This document shows, one piece after another, positions 27,186 through 36,542 of a stretch of 64,000 nucleotides of DNA. Source of the DNA: Klebsiella pneumoniae (lineage in GTDB: Bacteria; Myxococcota_A; UBA796; SXON01). The DNA is taken from NCBI GenBank assembly GCA_945862325.1, contig CAMAXZ010000013.1:1-64000 (forward strand), written 5' to 3'. Position 1 is the stretch's first letter; the number at the start of each line of letters is the position of its first letter. A model generated the notes under the pieces. That model had not been told where the DNA came from, did not search any database, and worked only from the letters and a program-made list of their open reading frames with translations. Both the position numbers and the translations under genes were made by a program.

Positions 27186-28712
27186 ATGAACCCCGCACCC
27201 GGCTCCCCTGACGAGCTCCTTCGCTTCGCCACCGTCCAGGAGCGCCTGCCGGACGTGTTCCGGCGGGTCACGAGCGACCGCCGCCAGCCCCAGACCGTCG
27301 TCGTGGTCCCGAGCTTGTCCCTCGATCCGGAGGAGCTGGCGAAGGTCACCGGCGTGCACCACTACGAGGAGCGCATGTTGTACATGCTGATGCTCCTCCG
27401 CCGTCCGCGGACGCGGGTCGTCTACGTCACGAGTCAGCAGCTCGACCCGATCGTCGTGGACTATTTCCTCCACCTGCTCACGGGGGTGCCGTCGAGCCAC
27501 GCCCGCGAGCGGCTGGTGATGCTCAGCTGCAACGACGCGAGCAAGCAACCATTGACCGCGAAGGTGCTCGCGCGGCCGCGCCTCGTCGAGCGCATCCGGG
27601 CGTCGATCCAGGACCTCGACAGCGCGCACCTGGTCTGTTTCAACAGCTCCGGCCTCGAGCGCACGCTCGCCGTGCAGCTCGGCATCCCCTTGTACGCGAG
27701 CGATCCGGCGCTCTACCACCTCGGTACGAAGTCCGGTTGCCGCGAGGTGTTCCGCGAGGCGGGCATCCGCCTGCCCGACGGCTTCGAGAACCTCCGGGAC
27801 GGCGACGACATCGCCGAGGGCCTCGCCGCCCTGAAGCGCGCGCACCCCGACATCCGGCGCGCGGTCGTGAAGCTGAACGATGGCTTCTCGGGCGAAGGCA
27901 ACGGCCTGTTCTACTACGACGGGGTCGACGCCCACGACGAGCTCGGGCTGCGCGCGCAGATCCGGGAGCGGCTCCCGACGATCCGGTTCGAGGCCGCGGG
28001 GGAGCACTGGGAGCGCTACCACGCGAAGTTCAAGGAGATGCGCGGGGTCGTCGAGCAGTTCGTCGAAGGCGCGGTCAAGCGCTCGCCGTCGTCCCAGAAC
28101 CGAGTGAACGCGGTCGGACGGGCGATGCCGATCAGCACGCACGACCAGGTGCTCGGCGGTCCGAGCGGCCAGGTGTTCCTCGGCTGTACCTTTCCCGCGG
28201 ACGAAGCGTACCGCCTGGACATCCAGCGCGCGGGGCTCGCGGTCGCGGAGGTGCTGGCGTCGAAGGGCGTGCGTGGACGCTTCGCGACGGACTTCGTGAG
28301 CGTGCGCGAAGGCGACCGCTGGGAGCACTACGCGATCGAGGTCAACCTCCGAAAAGGTGGGACGACGCACCCGTTCCTCACCCTGCGGTTCCTCACCGAC
28401 GGTCACTACGACGTCGACACCGGCCTGTTCTACAGCGAGAGTGGACGTCCGAAGTACTATTATGCGACGGACTCGGTGCACTCCGAGCAGTACCGTGGCC
28501 TCGGCCCGCACGACCTCGTCGACATCGCGGTCATGCACGAGCTGCACTTCCACGCCAACACCGAGCGCGGCGTGGTGTTCCACCTCATCGGGGCGCTGTC
28601 CGAGTTCGGGAAGCTCGGGATGGTGTGCATCGGCGACAACCCGCAACAAGGCGAGTTCCTCTACCGCAAGACGCGCGGCGTGCTCGACGCGGCGACGCGT
28701 CGCGCGCCTTGA
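27186..28712 (+). CDS. ATP-grasp ligase, PGM1-like
   Basis: 508 aa. The N-terminal half has the conserved Val-Val-Tyr-Val-Thr-Ser-Gln and Gly-Val-Pro-Ser-Ser-His-Ala-Arg segments of PGM1-related proteins. The central ATP-grasp shows Lys-Leu-Asn-Asp-Gly-Phe-Ser-Gly-Glu-Gly, a Gly-Arg-Phe-Ala-Thr-Asp-Phe strand and Glu-Val-Asn-Leu-Arg, the metal/ATP site. PGM1 of pheganomycin biosynthesis joins peptides. The substrate here is unknown. It lies 34 bp after the sugar transferase. Confidence 0.83.
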   Translation: MNPAPGSPDELLRFATVQERLPDVFRRVTSDRRQPQTVVVVPSLSLDPEELAKVTGVHHYEERMLYMLMLLRRPRTRVVYVTSQQLDPIVVDYFLHLLTGVPSSHARERLVMLSCNDASKQPLTAKVLARPRLVERIRASIQDLDSAHLVCFNSSGLERTLAVQLGIPLYASDPALYHLGTKSGCREVFREAGIRLPDGFENLRDGDDIAEGLAALKRAHPDIRRAVVKLNDGFSGEGNGLFYYDGVDAHDELGLRAQIRERLPTIRFEAAGEHWERYHAKFKEMRGVVEQFVEGAVKRSPSSQNRVNAVGRAMPISTHDQVLGGPSGQVFLGCTFPADEAYRLDIQRAGLAVAEVLASKGVRGRFATDFVSVREGDRWEHYAIEVNLRKGGTTHPFLTLRFLTDGHYDVDTGLFYSESGRPKYYYATDSVHSEQYRGLGPHDLVDIAVMHELHFHANTERGVVFHLIGALSEFGKLGMVCIGDNPQQGEFLYRKTRGVLDAATRRAP

Positions 28713-28745
28713 ACGGTCGGGCCCGGTCAGCGTAGACTACGGACG

Positions 28746-30332
28746 ATGCTGACCATCCTCCTGGCCGTCGCGTGCGGCGGCGTCGACTACGGCGCGATCG
28801 AACGCCAGCGCGTGCTGGACAGCTTCCCCTACGTCGACTGCGGTGTCGTCCCGGCCGGCGCGCGCCAGGTGTGCACGGTGCCGCTGTTCAGCCGCGCGCA
28901 AGGTTCGGTGCAGGTGCTCGACGTCGTGAGCACGGATTTCGAGGTGCCGGAGGGCGGGGCGCTCGCGGCCGGGGCCTTCCTGGTGAACGACCTGGACTGG
29001 CACGAGGCCGACTGCGGCGACGGCGACTGCGCCGAGCTCGAGCCGTACGACGACGAGTCCGACGACGACACCTTGCCGATGCGCATCACCTTCGCGCCGC
29101 AGACCGAGGGCTATTACCGGTCGGAGCTCACGATCTGGAGCACGGACTCCGAGTCCACCGTCGTCGAGCCCCTGCCGGACGACCCCGATCGCGAGGCCGC
29201 GATCTGGAAGGTGCAGGTTCGTGGCTACAGCCAGCCCGCGTGCGGGCGCGTGTGGCCGTCGTTGATCGACCTCGGGCGGCGGTCCGAAGGTGGCGACTTC
29301 ACCGCGAGCGCGCACGTCACGAATTGTGGTCTGACCACGCTCGAGGTCGGCGGCGTGCAGGAGTCGGGCTCGGGCGCGTCCGCGATGACCGTCGGCACGA
29401 TCTTTCCGCTCTACGTGCTGCCGGGCCTGACGGAAGACGTGTTGATCGGCTGGCGCGTGGGCCCCGACACGAGCGGCGCGCCGACGCCGGTGTCGACGCA
29501 GTTCACCGTCACCGCGAACGACACGAGCATGGCCGAGCGTCCGTTCACGGTCATGGGCAACGACTGCCTGAACTCCTCCGACGACAGCTGGGACGCCGAC
29601 GACGACGGTTTCTTCGCGTGCGGGACCGACTGCGACGACCGCGACGCGAACCGCAACCCGAGCGCGGCGGAGCGCGCCGACAACGGCGTGGACGACGATT
29701 GCGACGGCGAGATCGACGAGCCCGCCAACCCGCTCGGCAGCGACGACGACGGCGACGAGATCGCCGAGACCGGCGGCGACTGCGACGACGCGCGCCCGGA
29801 GATCGGGCCCGCGGCCGAGGAGGTCCCGGACGCGATCGACAACGACTGCGACGGGGTCGTCGACAACCGCACCGCGCTCTACGACGACGACGGCGACGGC
29901 TCCTCCGAGCGCGAAGGCGATTGCGACGACGCCGACCGCCTGACCGCGCCCGACGCGGTGGAGACACAAGACGGCAAAGACAACGACTGCGACGGCGTCG
30001 TCGACGAAGGATCCCCCTCGGTCGACGACGACCAGGACGGCTTCACCGACGACGACGCGGTCTCGCCGGACTGCGACGACGGCGACCCGTGGACGTTCTT
30101 GGGCGCGTTCGAGTTCTGCGACGGCTACGACAACGACTGCGACGGCGTGGCCGACGAAGGCCAGGACGACGCCCCCGATGGCGCCTGCGCCTTCCTCCCG
30201 GAGCGTGAGGACGACGACGCCGTCGGCGCCAAGGCCGGGTGCGCCACCGCCGCGGCGCCGGACGTGTTGTTGGCCTCGGCCCTCGCGTTGGGGGCGATGC
30301 GCTGGCGTCGGCGGCGCGGAACGGCGGCCTGA
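28746..30332 (+). CDS. MopE-type metal-binding repeat protein with MYXO-CTERM-like tail
   Basis: 528 aa. A very short lipoprotein-type signal ends at Cys10. The N-terminal part holds choice-of-anchor-D-like Ig domains. Residues about 275-470 contain four repeats of the putative metal-binding motif, each with Asp-Cys-Asp-Asp and Asp-Asn-Asp-Cys-Asp-Gly-Val-Val-Asp. The C-terminus has Gly-Cys, a hydrophobic stretch and Arg-Trp-Arg-Arg-Arg-Arg, as in MYXO-CTERM sorting signals. I infer a calcium- or copper-binding cell-surface protein. Confidence 0.85.
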   Translation: MLTILLAVACGGVDYGAIERQRVLDSFPYVDCGVVPAGARQVCTVPLFSRAQGSVQVLDVVSTDFEVPEGGALAAGAFLVNDLDWHEADCGDGDCAELEPYDDESDDDTLPMRITFAPQTEGYYRSELTIWSTDSESTVVEPLPDDPDREAAIWKVQVRGYSQPACGRVWPSLIDLGRRSEGGDFTASAHVTNCGLTTLEVGGVQESGSGASAMTVGTIFPLYVLPGLTEDVLIGWRVGPDTSGAPTPVSTQFTVTANDTSMAERPFTVMGNDCLNSSDDSWDADDDGFFACGTDCDDRDANRNPSAAERADNGVDDDCDGEIDEPANPLGSDDDGDEIAETGGDCDDARPEIGPAAEEVPDAIDNDCDGVVDNRTALYDDDGDGSSEREGDCDDADRLTAPDAVETQDGKDNDCDGVVDEGSPSVDDDQDGFTDDDAVSPDCDDGDPWTFLGAFEFCDGYDNDCDGVADEGQDDAPDGACAFLPEREDDDAVGAKAGCATAAAPDVLLASALALGAMRWRRRRGTAA

Positions 30333-30394
30333 CGAGCCCCGCGTCGAGCAGCCGTTCGGTTGTCTGACCTGCTCCCGGTGACTATCGAACGAGA

Positions 30395-32245
30395 ATGCGT
30401 ATCGGCGGCGTAAACATCGCGCTCCTCGCGTCCGCGCTCGTCCTCCTGGCCGTGGTGTTCTTCACGGGGCGGATGCAGCTGGCCGACGCTGTGAAGTTCT
30501 CCGAGCTGAAGGCGCTCGTGCGCGACGGCAAGGTGACGGAGGTCCAGTTTCAAGGCGAGACGATCACCGCCACCGTCAAGCCCGAGCCGGCCGCCGGCGA
30601 GGACCAGCCGCGGCCCCGCGTGATCACGGCCGTGGCGGTGCCGGACGACGCATCGCTCGTGCCGATGCTCGAGAAGCAGGGCGTGCCGTACAGCGCGGTC
30701 GCCATGCCCTCGTGCGACGGCGGCGGCTGGTCGATGCTGCTCGTGCTGTCGGTGCTGGCCGTGAGCTGGATGTTGATGTCCCGCCCGATGGGCGGCGCGC
30801 CCCCCGGGGTCGCCACCTTCGGAAAATCGCAGGCGAAGCTGGCTCCCGAGGAGGGGATCGGCGTGACGTTCCGCGACGTGGCCGGCATCGACGAGGCAGA
30901 GGAGGAGCTCTCCGAGGTCGTCCAGTTCCTCCGGACCCCCGAGCGGTTCACGCGGTTGGGAGGCAAGATTCCGAAGGGCGTGTTGCTCGTCGGGCCGCCC
31001 GGCACCGGCAAGACGCTGCTGGCGCGCGCGGTCGCCGGCGAGGCGGGCGTGCCGTTCTACAGCATCTCGGGCTCCGACTTCGTAGAGATGTTCGTCGGGG
31101 TCGGCGCCGCGCGGGTGCGCGACTTGTTCAAGCAGGCGGGGGAGCGCGCCCCGTGCATCATCTTCATCGACGAGCTCGACGCCATCGGCAAGGCCCGCGG
31201 CGCGTCGGGCCCGGTCGGCGGGCACGACGAGCGCGAGCAGACGCTGAACCAGCTCCTCGTCGAGATGGACGGGTTCGACGGTCGCAAGGGCATCATCGTC
31301 ATGGCCGCGACCAACCGCCCGGAGATCCTCGACCCCGCGCTCCTGCGCGCGGGGCGGTTCGACCGGCAGGTCGTCGTGTCGCTGCCCGACGTCCGCGGTC
31401 GCGAGGCCATCCTCCAGGTGCACGCCGCGAAGATCAAGCTCTCGCCGGAGGTCGAGCTGCGCGTCGTCGCGCAGCGCACGCCTGGGTTCTCCGGCGCGGA
31501 CCTGGCGAACGCGCTGAACGAGGCGGCGCTGCTCGCAGCGCGCCGTGGGAAGGACGCCATCACCATGCCCGAGCTCGACGAAGCGGTCGAGCGCACGTCG
31601 CTCGGCGTGGAGCGCAAGTCCTTGCGCCTGACGGAGTCGGAGCGCAAGGCCACGGCCTACCACGAGGCGGGCCACGCGGTGTGCGCGGCGGGAACGCGCG
31701 GCGCGGACCACGTCCAGAAGATCAGCATCATCCCCCGCGCCTTCACCGGCGGCGTGACCCGGTTCACCCCGCAGGAAGGGAGGATCGCGTTGCGCCGCAG
31801 CGAGCTTCTGGCCCGCCTCGTGATCGCCTACGGCGGGATGTCCGCAGAGGAGGTGTTCCTCGAGGACGTGTCGACGGGGGCCAGCCAGGACATCGCCCAG
31901 GCCAGCGAGACGGCGCGCAAGATGGTGATGGTGTACGGCATGAGCGAGGCCCTGGGCGCGGTCGACTACGGCGGCATGCGCAGCAACCCGTTCGGGCTCC
32001 CCGGCGCCTCCCGCGACGTCGCGATCAGCGAGCAGACCGCGCGGGACATCGACGCCGAAGTGCGGCGGCTGCTCGACGAGGCGCGCGACAGGGCCCGCGC
32101 CCTCGTCACCGAAAACCGGGCGATCATCGAGGACATGGCACGCCAGCTCCTGGAGATCGAGACGCTCGACGGCGACGTCCTTCTGGGCTTCCTGGCGCGG
32201 GTGCGCGGCTCGGGCTCGCCGGCGGAGGCGCTCGCGTCGCGGTGA
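30395..32245 (+). CDS. ftsH: ATP-dependent zinc metalloprotease FtsH
   Basis: 616 aa. Membrane helix at about 8-25, a short periplasmic domain, and a second helix at about 109-128. Then the AAA module with Walker A GPPGTGKT at 200-207, and the second region of homology Arg-Pro...Ala-Gly-Arg-Phe-Asp. The zinc site is His423-Glu424-x-x-His427 with Asp499 as third ligand. FtsH removes damaged membrane proteins and controls LPS enzymes. The C-terminal tail is short. Confidence 0.96.
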   Translation: MRIGGVNIALLASALVLLAVVFFTGRMQLADAVKFSELKALVRDGKVTEVQFQGETITATVKPEPAAGEDQPRPRVITAVAVPDDASLVPMLEKQGVPYSAVAMPSCDGGGWSMLLVLSVLAVSWMLMSRPMGGAPPGVATFGKSQAKLAPEEGIGVTFRDVAGIDEAEEELSEVVQFLRTPERFTRLGGKIPKGVLLVGPPGTGKTLLARAVAGEAGVPFYSISGSDFVEMFVGVGAARVRDLFKQAGERAPCIIFIDELDAIGKARGASGPVGGHDEREQTLNQLLVEMDGFDGRKGIIVMAATNRPEILDPALLRAGRFDRQVVVSLPDVRGREAILQVHAAKIKLSPEVELRVVAQRTPGFSGADLANALNEAALLAARRGKDAITMPELDEAVERTSLGVERKSLRLTESERKATAYHEAGHAVCAAGTRGADHVQKISIIPRAFTGGVTRFTPQEGRIALRRSELLARLVIAYGGMSAEEVFLEDVSTGASQDIAQASETARKMVMVYGMSEALGAVDYGGMRSNPFGLPGASRDVAISEQTARDIDAEVRRLLDEARDRARALVTENRAIIEDMARQLLEIETLDGDVLLGFLARVRGSGSPAEALASR

Positions 32246-32289
32246 GGAAGCCGACCGAACGGGCCGGCGCCGACGGCATAGGAGGAGGC

Positions 32290-34077
32290 ATGCGTGACCT
32301 GCGTGTGTTCCTCGACGTGCTCCGCAAAGAGGGCGACCTCGTCGAGATCGAAGCCGAGTGCGACCCCCACCTCGAGATCGCGGAGATCCACCGCCGGGTG
32401 ATCGCGGCCGACGGCCCGGCGCTGCTCTTCAAACGCCCGAAGGGCGGCGCGTTCCCGGTGGTGACGAACCTGTTCGGCACGAAGAAGCGCGTCGACCTCG
32501 CGTTCGGCGACCGCCCCGGCGAGTTCGTGCGGCGTGTGGCGGCGCTGCCGCACGAGCTCATGCCCCCGACCTTCGGAAAGTTGTGGGCGCAGCGGGATCT
32601 CGCGTGGCAGGGGCTCTCGCTCGGGTTCTCCCACGCCGCGGGCGGCCCGGTCACCGAGGTGGTCGAGCGCGAGCCGCGGCTGTCGAAGATCCCGATGTTG
32701 ACGAGCTGGCCCGAAGACGGCGGCGCGTTCGTCACCCTGCCGTTGGTCTACACCGAGCATCCGGACACGGGGCAGCACAACCTCGGGATGTACCGGATCC
32801 AACGCCACGACGACCGCACGACCGGCGTGCACTGGCAGATCGGCAAGGGCGGAGGGTTCCACCACCACGTCGCGGAGCGCCAGGATCGGCCGTTGCCGAT
32901 GAACCTCTTCGTCGGGGGGCCGCCCGGGCTCATCCTCTCCGCGATCGCGCCACTACCCGAGAACGTGCCGGAGCTCCTGCTCGCGTCGCTGCTCCAGGGG
33001 GCGCGACTCGGGCGCTGCGACAACCCGGCGGGGCCCCTTCCGTTGGTGTCCGGCTGTGAATTCGCCATCGTGGGAAAGGTGCCTCCCAAGGTGCGTCGCC
33101 CCGAGGGCCCCTTCGGGGACCACTACGGCTACTACTCCTGGACGCACGACTTCCCGATCCTCGAGGTCGACGCCGTGTGCCACCGCAAGGACGCGATCTG
33201 GCCCGCCACCGTGGTCGGCAAGCCGCGCCAGGAAGACGTCTACATCGGCGACTACCTGCAAGACCTGCTGTCGCCGTTGTTCCCCCTCGTGATGCCCGCG
33301 GTGCGCGACCTCTGGAGCTACGGCGAGACGGGGTTCCACGCCCTGAGCGCGGCGGTGGTGCAGGAGCGCTATCGTCGCGAGGCGATGGCGAGCGCGTTCC
33401 GGATCCTCGGCGAAGGGCAGCTCTCGCTGACCAAGTTCCTCATCCTCATCGACACCCCGATGGACCTCCGCAACTTCAAGCCGGTCCTGGAGCACCTCCT
33501 CGCGCGGTTCAAGCCGGAGACCGACCTCTACGTGTTCTCGAACCTCTCGATGGACACCCTCGACTACGCCGGTCCGGCGCTCAACGAAGGCAGCAAGGGC
33601 GTCATGCTCGGCGTGGGCGACCCGGTGCGCGAGCTGCCGCGCGCGTACCAGGGGCCGCTCCCGGCCGGGGCGCGGCGCGCCGAGGTGTACTGTGGCGGCT
33701 GCCTCGTCGTCGAGGGACCGGCGTACGCCTCGGACCCGGCCGCGGCGTCGCGGTTGGCCGGGTCGTTCCCGGGGTGGCCGCTCGTGGTGCTCGTCGACGA
33801 CGCGGCCCTGGCCACCCGCACCGACAGTCGCTTCCTGTGGACCGCCTTCACCCGCTTCGAGCCGGCGGCGGACCTGCACGGCGCGCGGCGGTTGCACCGG
33901 AACCACGTGGTGTGGGAGGGCTCGGTGTTGCTGGACGCCCGGATGAAGCCGACGTATCCGAAGGAGCTCTTCTGCGATCCCGACACCGCGCGGCGGGTCG
34001 GCGAGCGCTGGGCGGAGTACTTCCCCGGCGGCCGCGTCGAGATGGGCGACTCCGACGCCGGGCACTTGAACGTGTGA
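32290..34077 (+). CDS. UbiD-family prenyl-FMN decarboxylase
   Basis: 595 aa; ATG 32290 follows a near-perfect GGAGGAGG. The family core is intact: Gly-Met-Tyr-Arg-Ile-Gln-Arg prFMN/metal-binding region, a Gly-Gly-Pro-Pro turn, Glu-Gly-Pro-Phe-Gly-Asp-His-Tyr-Gly-Tyr-Tyr, and a Cys-His-Arg-Lys-Asp segment. UbiD enzymes decarboxylate aromatic or polyprenyl-benzoate acids in quinone biosynthesis. The length suggests the long group that also serves menaquinone-type pathways. It overlaps the next gene by GTGA. Confidence 0.88.
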   Translation: MRDLRVFLDVLRKEGDLVEIEAECDPHLEIAEIHRRVIAADGPALLFKRPKGGAFPVVTNLFGTKKRVDLAFGDRPGEFVRRVAALPHELMPPTFGKLWAQRDLAWQGLSLGFSHAAGGPVTEVVEREPRLSKIPMLTSWPEDGGAFVTLPLVYTEHPDTGQHNLGMYRIQRHDDRTTGVHWQIGKGGGFHHHVAERQDRPLPMNLFVGGPPGLILSAIAPLPENVPELLLASLLQGARLGRCDNPAGPLPLVSGCEFAIVGKVPPKVRRPEGPFGDHYGYYSWTHDFPILEVDAVCHRKDAIWPATVVGKPRQEDVYIGDYLQDLLSPLFPLVMPAVRDLWSYGETGFHALSAAVVQERYRREAMASAFRILGEGQLSLTKFLILIDTPMDLRNFKPVLEHLLARFKPETDLYVFSNLSMDTLDYAGPALNEGSKGVMLGVGDPVRELPRAYQGPLPAGARRAEVYCGGCLVVEGPAYASDPAAASRLAGSFPGWPLVVLVDDAALATRTDSRFLWTAFTRFEPAADLHGARRLHRNHVVWEGSVLLDARMKPTYPKELFCDPDTARRVGERWAEYFPGGRVEMGDSDAGHLNV

Positions 34078-35849
34078 CGGCGAGGATAGGGGGCGGCGTG
34101 CTCTCGTCGTTGACACTCCTCGCGTGCGCGCACGCGCCCGCGCCCCCCTCGGCCCCGCCGGAGGCTCCCCCGGACGCCAACGCGTCCCTCCACGCGTTGC
34201 TCGCCGACCACTGGGAGGACACGATGCGACGCTCGCCGATCTGGGCGTCACGCCTCGGCGATCATCGCTGGGACGACCGGCTGGACGACAACTCTCCCGA
34301 AGCCTTGGCGGCCGCGCGCCAGGCGCGCGTCGCGTTCCTTCGGCGCGCCGAGGCCGTGCCGGCGGGCGAGCTCGATGACCAGAACAGGGCGAACCTCGAG
34401 ATCTTCACGTGGGAGCTCCGCACGTCGGTGGGGGTCGACGCCTGTCACACCGAGCGTTGGGGGCTGTCGGCGCGGAACAACGCGCTGATCACTATCGGTG
34501 AACTGCCAGACATCCAACCCATCCTGACCGCGACTGACGCCACCAACTACCTGGCGCGGCTGCGCGCCTGGCCCGCTACCGTCGACAATGAGATCGCGCA
34601 CCTGCGCAGGGGGATCGCCGCCGACACCACCCCCGAGCGCCGTGCGGTCGAGATCGTCATCGGGCAGGTCGATCAGGCGTTGTCGGCCCCCGCGGCGGAG
34701 TGGCCCGCGGCGGCGATCGCCGCTGGGCCGGGCTGGCCGTCCGCGGTCGCGCCGGCGGACGTGCGCGACGCGGTCGAGCTCGGGGTTCTGCCGGCCATGC
34801 GGCGCTATCGGAGCTTCCTGGCCTCCGAGCTCCTCGCCGCGGCGCGCCGACCGGATCGCGCGGGGCTGTGGGCGATGCCGGGCGGCCCGGCCTGCTACGC
34901 CGCGCTCATCGAGCGCGATACGAGCCTGAACCTGCAGGCGGACGCCATTCACGCGGTCGGCCTGGCGGAGCTCGAGCGCATCCACGACGAGTTCCGGGCG
35001 TTGGGACAGAAGGTGTTCGGCACCTCCGACCTGCCGACGATCTTCGAGCGGCTGCGCACGGACCCCGCGTTGCGCTTCGGGACCGAGGACGAGGTGGAGG
35101 CCGCCGCGGCTGCGGCGCTCTCCAAGGCCCGCGCGGCGATCCCTGCGTTCTTCGGGCGACTCCCGAAGGCGGAGTGTGGGGTCCGGCGGGTGCCCGCGTA
35201 CGAGGCGCCATTTACGACGATCGCCTACTATCGGCAGTCCGTTCCGGGCGAACAACCTGGGTACTATTACATCAACACCTACCAGCCCGACACCCGGCCG
35301 CGCTTCGAGGCCGAGGTGCTCGCGTTCCACGAGTCGATCCCCGGGCACCACCTCCAGATCGCGATCGCGCAGGAGCTGCCGAACATCCCCGAGTTCCGCC
35401 GCCACATGGGCACCACCGCGTTCGTCGAGGGGTGGGCGCTCTACACCGAGCGCCTCGCCGACGAGATGGGGCTCTACACCGGCGATCTGGACCGGATGGG
35501 CATCCTCTCCTTCGACGCCTGGCGCGCCGCGCGGCTGGTAGTGGACACGGGGCTGCACGCCCAAGGCTGGGACCGCGCCCAGGCGATCGCGTTCTTCGAG
35601 GCCAACACTCCGCTGGCGCGCAACAACATCGCCAACGAGGTCGACCGCTACATCACCTGGCCGGGACAGGCCCTGGCATACAAGCTCGGCCACATCGAGC
35701 TCCGAACGCTCCGCGCCGACGCCGAGGCCGCGCTCGGCCCGCGCTTCTCCTTGCCGGAGTTCCACGACGCGGTGCTGTCGGGGGGTGCGGTGCCGTTGCC
35801 GGTGCTGCGGCGGCAGGTGAGGGCATGGGTGGCGGGGAGGGGAGGATGA
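34074..35849 (+). CDS. DUF885 family lipoprotein, probable metal-dependent hydrolase
   Basis: 591 aa from GTG 34074, which overlaps the ubiD stop; GTG 34098 is possible. The signal ends Leu-Leu-Ala-Cys. The C-terminal half carries His419-Glu420-Ser-Ile-Pro-Gly-His425-His426 and a downstream Glu-Gly-Trp-Ala-Leu-Tyr-Thr-Glu helix, the arrangement of gluzincin-like peptidases of the DUF885 family. I infer a periplasmic or surface metallo-hydrolase. The gene ends in a 4-bp ATGA overlap with a truncated ATPase frame. Confidence 0.85.
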   Translation: MTARIGGGVLSSLTLLACAHAPAPPSAPPEAPPDANASLHALLADHWEDTMRRSPIWASRLGDHRWDDRLDDNSPEALAAARQARVAFLRRAEAVPAGELDDQNRANLEIFTWELRTSVGVDACHTERWGLSARNNALITIGELPDIQPILTATDATNYLARLRAWPATVDNEIAHLRRGIAADTTPERRAVEIVIGQVDQALSAPAAEWPAAAIAAGPGWPSAVAPADVRDAVELGVLPAMRRYRSFLASELLAAARRPDRAGLWAMPGGPACYAALIERDTSLNLQADAIHAVGLAELERIHDEFRALGQKVFGTSDLPTIFERLRTDPALRFGTEDEVEAAAAAALSKARAAIPAFFGRLPKAECGVRRVPAYEAPFTTIAYYRQSVPGEQPGYYYINTYQPDTRPRFEAEVLAFHESIPGHHLQIAIAQELPNIPEFRRHMGTTAFVEGWALYTERLADEMGLYTGDLDRMGILSFDAWRAARLVVDTGLHAQGWDRAQAIAFFEANTPLARNNIANEVDRYITWPGQALAYKLGHIELRTLRADAEAALGPRFSLPEFHDAVLSGGAVPLPVLRRQVRAWVAGRGG

Positions 35850-36004
35850 TCCAGACCCTGAGGATGCGGGATTACAAGTGCTTCGCCTCGGAGCCCGACG
35901 GCGGGCCAGTTCGGATTGAGCTCGAGCCGCTCACGCTGCTCGTCGGTCCGTGCGGGAGCCTGGGAGGCGAGCGTCGAGGTGGAGCTGCCGTCCGGGCGCG
36001 CTGA
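35846..36004 (+). pseudogene. 5' fragment of an AAA/RecF-like ATPase gene, cut at Walker A
   Basis: A 52-codon frame that begins like SMC/RecF-type ATPases: an Ile-Gln-Thr-Leu-Arg-Met-Arg-Asp-Tyr-Lys-Cys-Phe strand, then Leu-Glu-Pro-Leu-Thr-Leu-Leu-Val-Gly-Pro-Cys-Gly-Ser. The Gly-Lys-Ser that should follow is missing, and the frame turns into Arg/Gly-rich codons and stops at 36002-36004. A good GGAGG precedes the ATG, and the start overlaps the DUF885 stop. The rest of the gene appears deleted. Confidence 0.65.
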
Positions 36005-36013
36005 CCAAGAGCC

Positions 36014-36481
36014 CTACTCCTCCCACGCCGGCCTGACGTCGGGCACCACGGGCTTGCTGCCGTCGGCCGCGGGCGGCGGGGGCGCCGTCCCGTCGGTGGT
36101 CGGCCACTCGCGCGCGGCCTCGGTCGCGACGGCGCGGGCGAGCTCCTCGAGCTGGGCGATGCGCTCGAGCGCGCGGGCGCCGTTGCCCTCCAGCTCGGCG
36201 AGGAGCAGGCCGAAGCTGTACTCCGCCCGCGCGGCCTCGACGTCGCCCTTCGCGGTGCGCAGCGCCGGCTCCAGGCGCGGCTCCCAGCGCTCGGTGTACA
36301 CGCGCTCCGCGAGGGTGCGGGCCGCCTCGCGTTGGCCGGCGCGCCACATGCGCTTGACGTCCTCGAGGCCCGCGACGACGAGCTCCCCCTCGTGCTTCCA
36401 GGAGTGGGTCTCCGGCGGAGCCACGGGCGGCGGCGGGTCCGCGCATCCGGCCAACACGGCGCTGAGCAACATCCCGATCAT
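36014..36481 (-). CDS. Small helical lipoprotein
   Basis: 155 aa from ATG 36481, preceded by GAAGGGG. The signal ends Leu-Ala-Gly-Cys (Cys13). A Pro-rich linker leads to a helical domain with Glu/Ala/Arg repeats resembling a TPR-like hairpin, then a Pro-rich tail. Divergent from clpB with about 60 bp between the starts. Confidence 0.62.
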   Translation of the reverse strand: MIGMLLSAVLAGCADPPPPVAPPETHSWKHEGELVVAGLEDVKRMWRAGQREAARTLAERVYTERWEPRLEPALRTAKGDVEAARAEYSFGLLLAELEGNGARALERIAQLEELARAVATEAAREWPTTDGTAPPPPAADGSKPVVPDVRPAWEE

Positions 36482-36542
36482 GCCCCTTCCCTCGACCTCG
36501 AGCCGTGCGTAGCCTTCCCCACATACGCCCCCGAGGCAACAC

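Noticed and set aside
30712..32289. N-terminal extension of the UbiD protein back through ftsH
   Set aside because: It runs in another frame of ftsH, and the true start at 32290 has a near-perfect GGAGGAGG.
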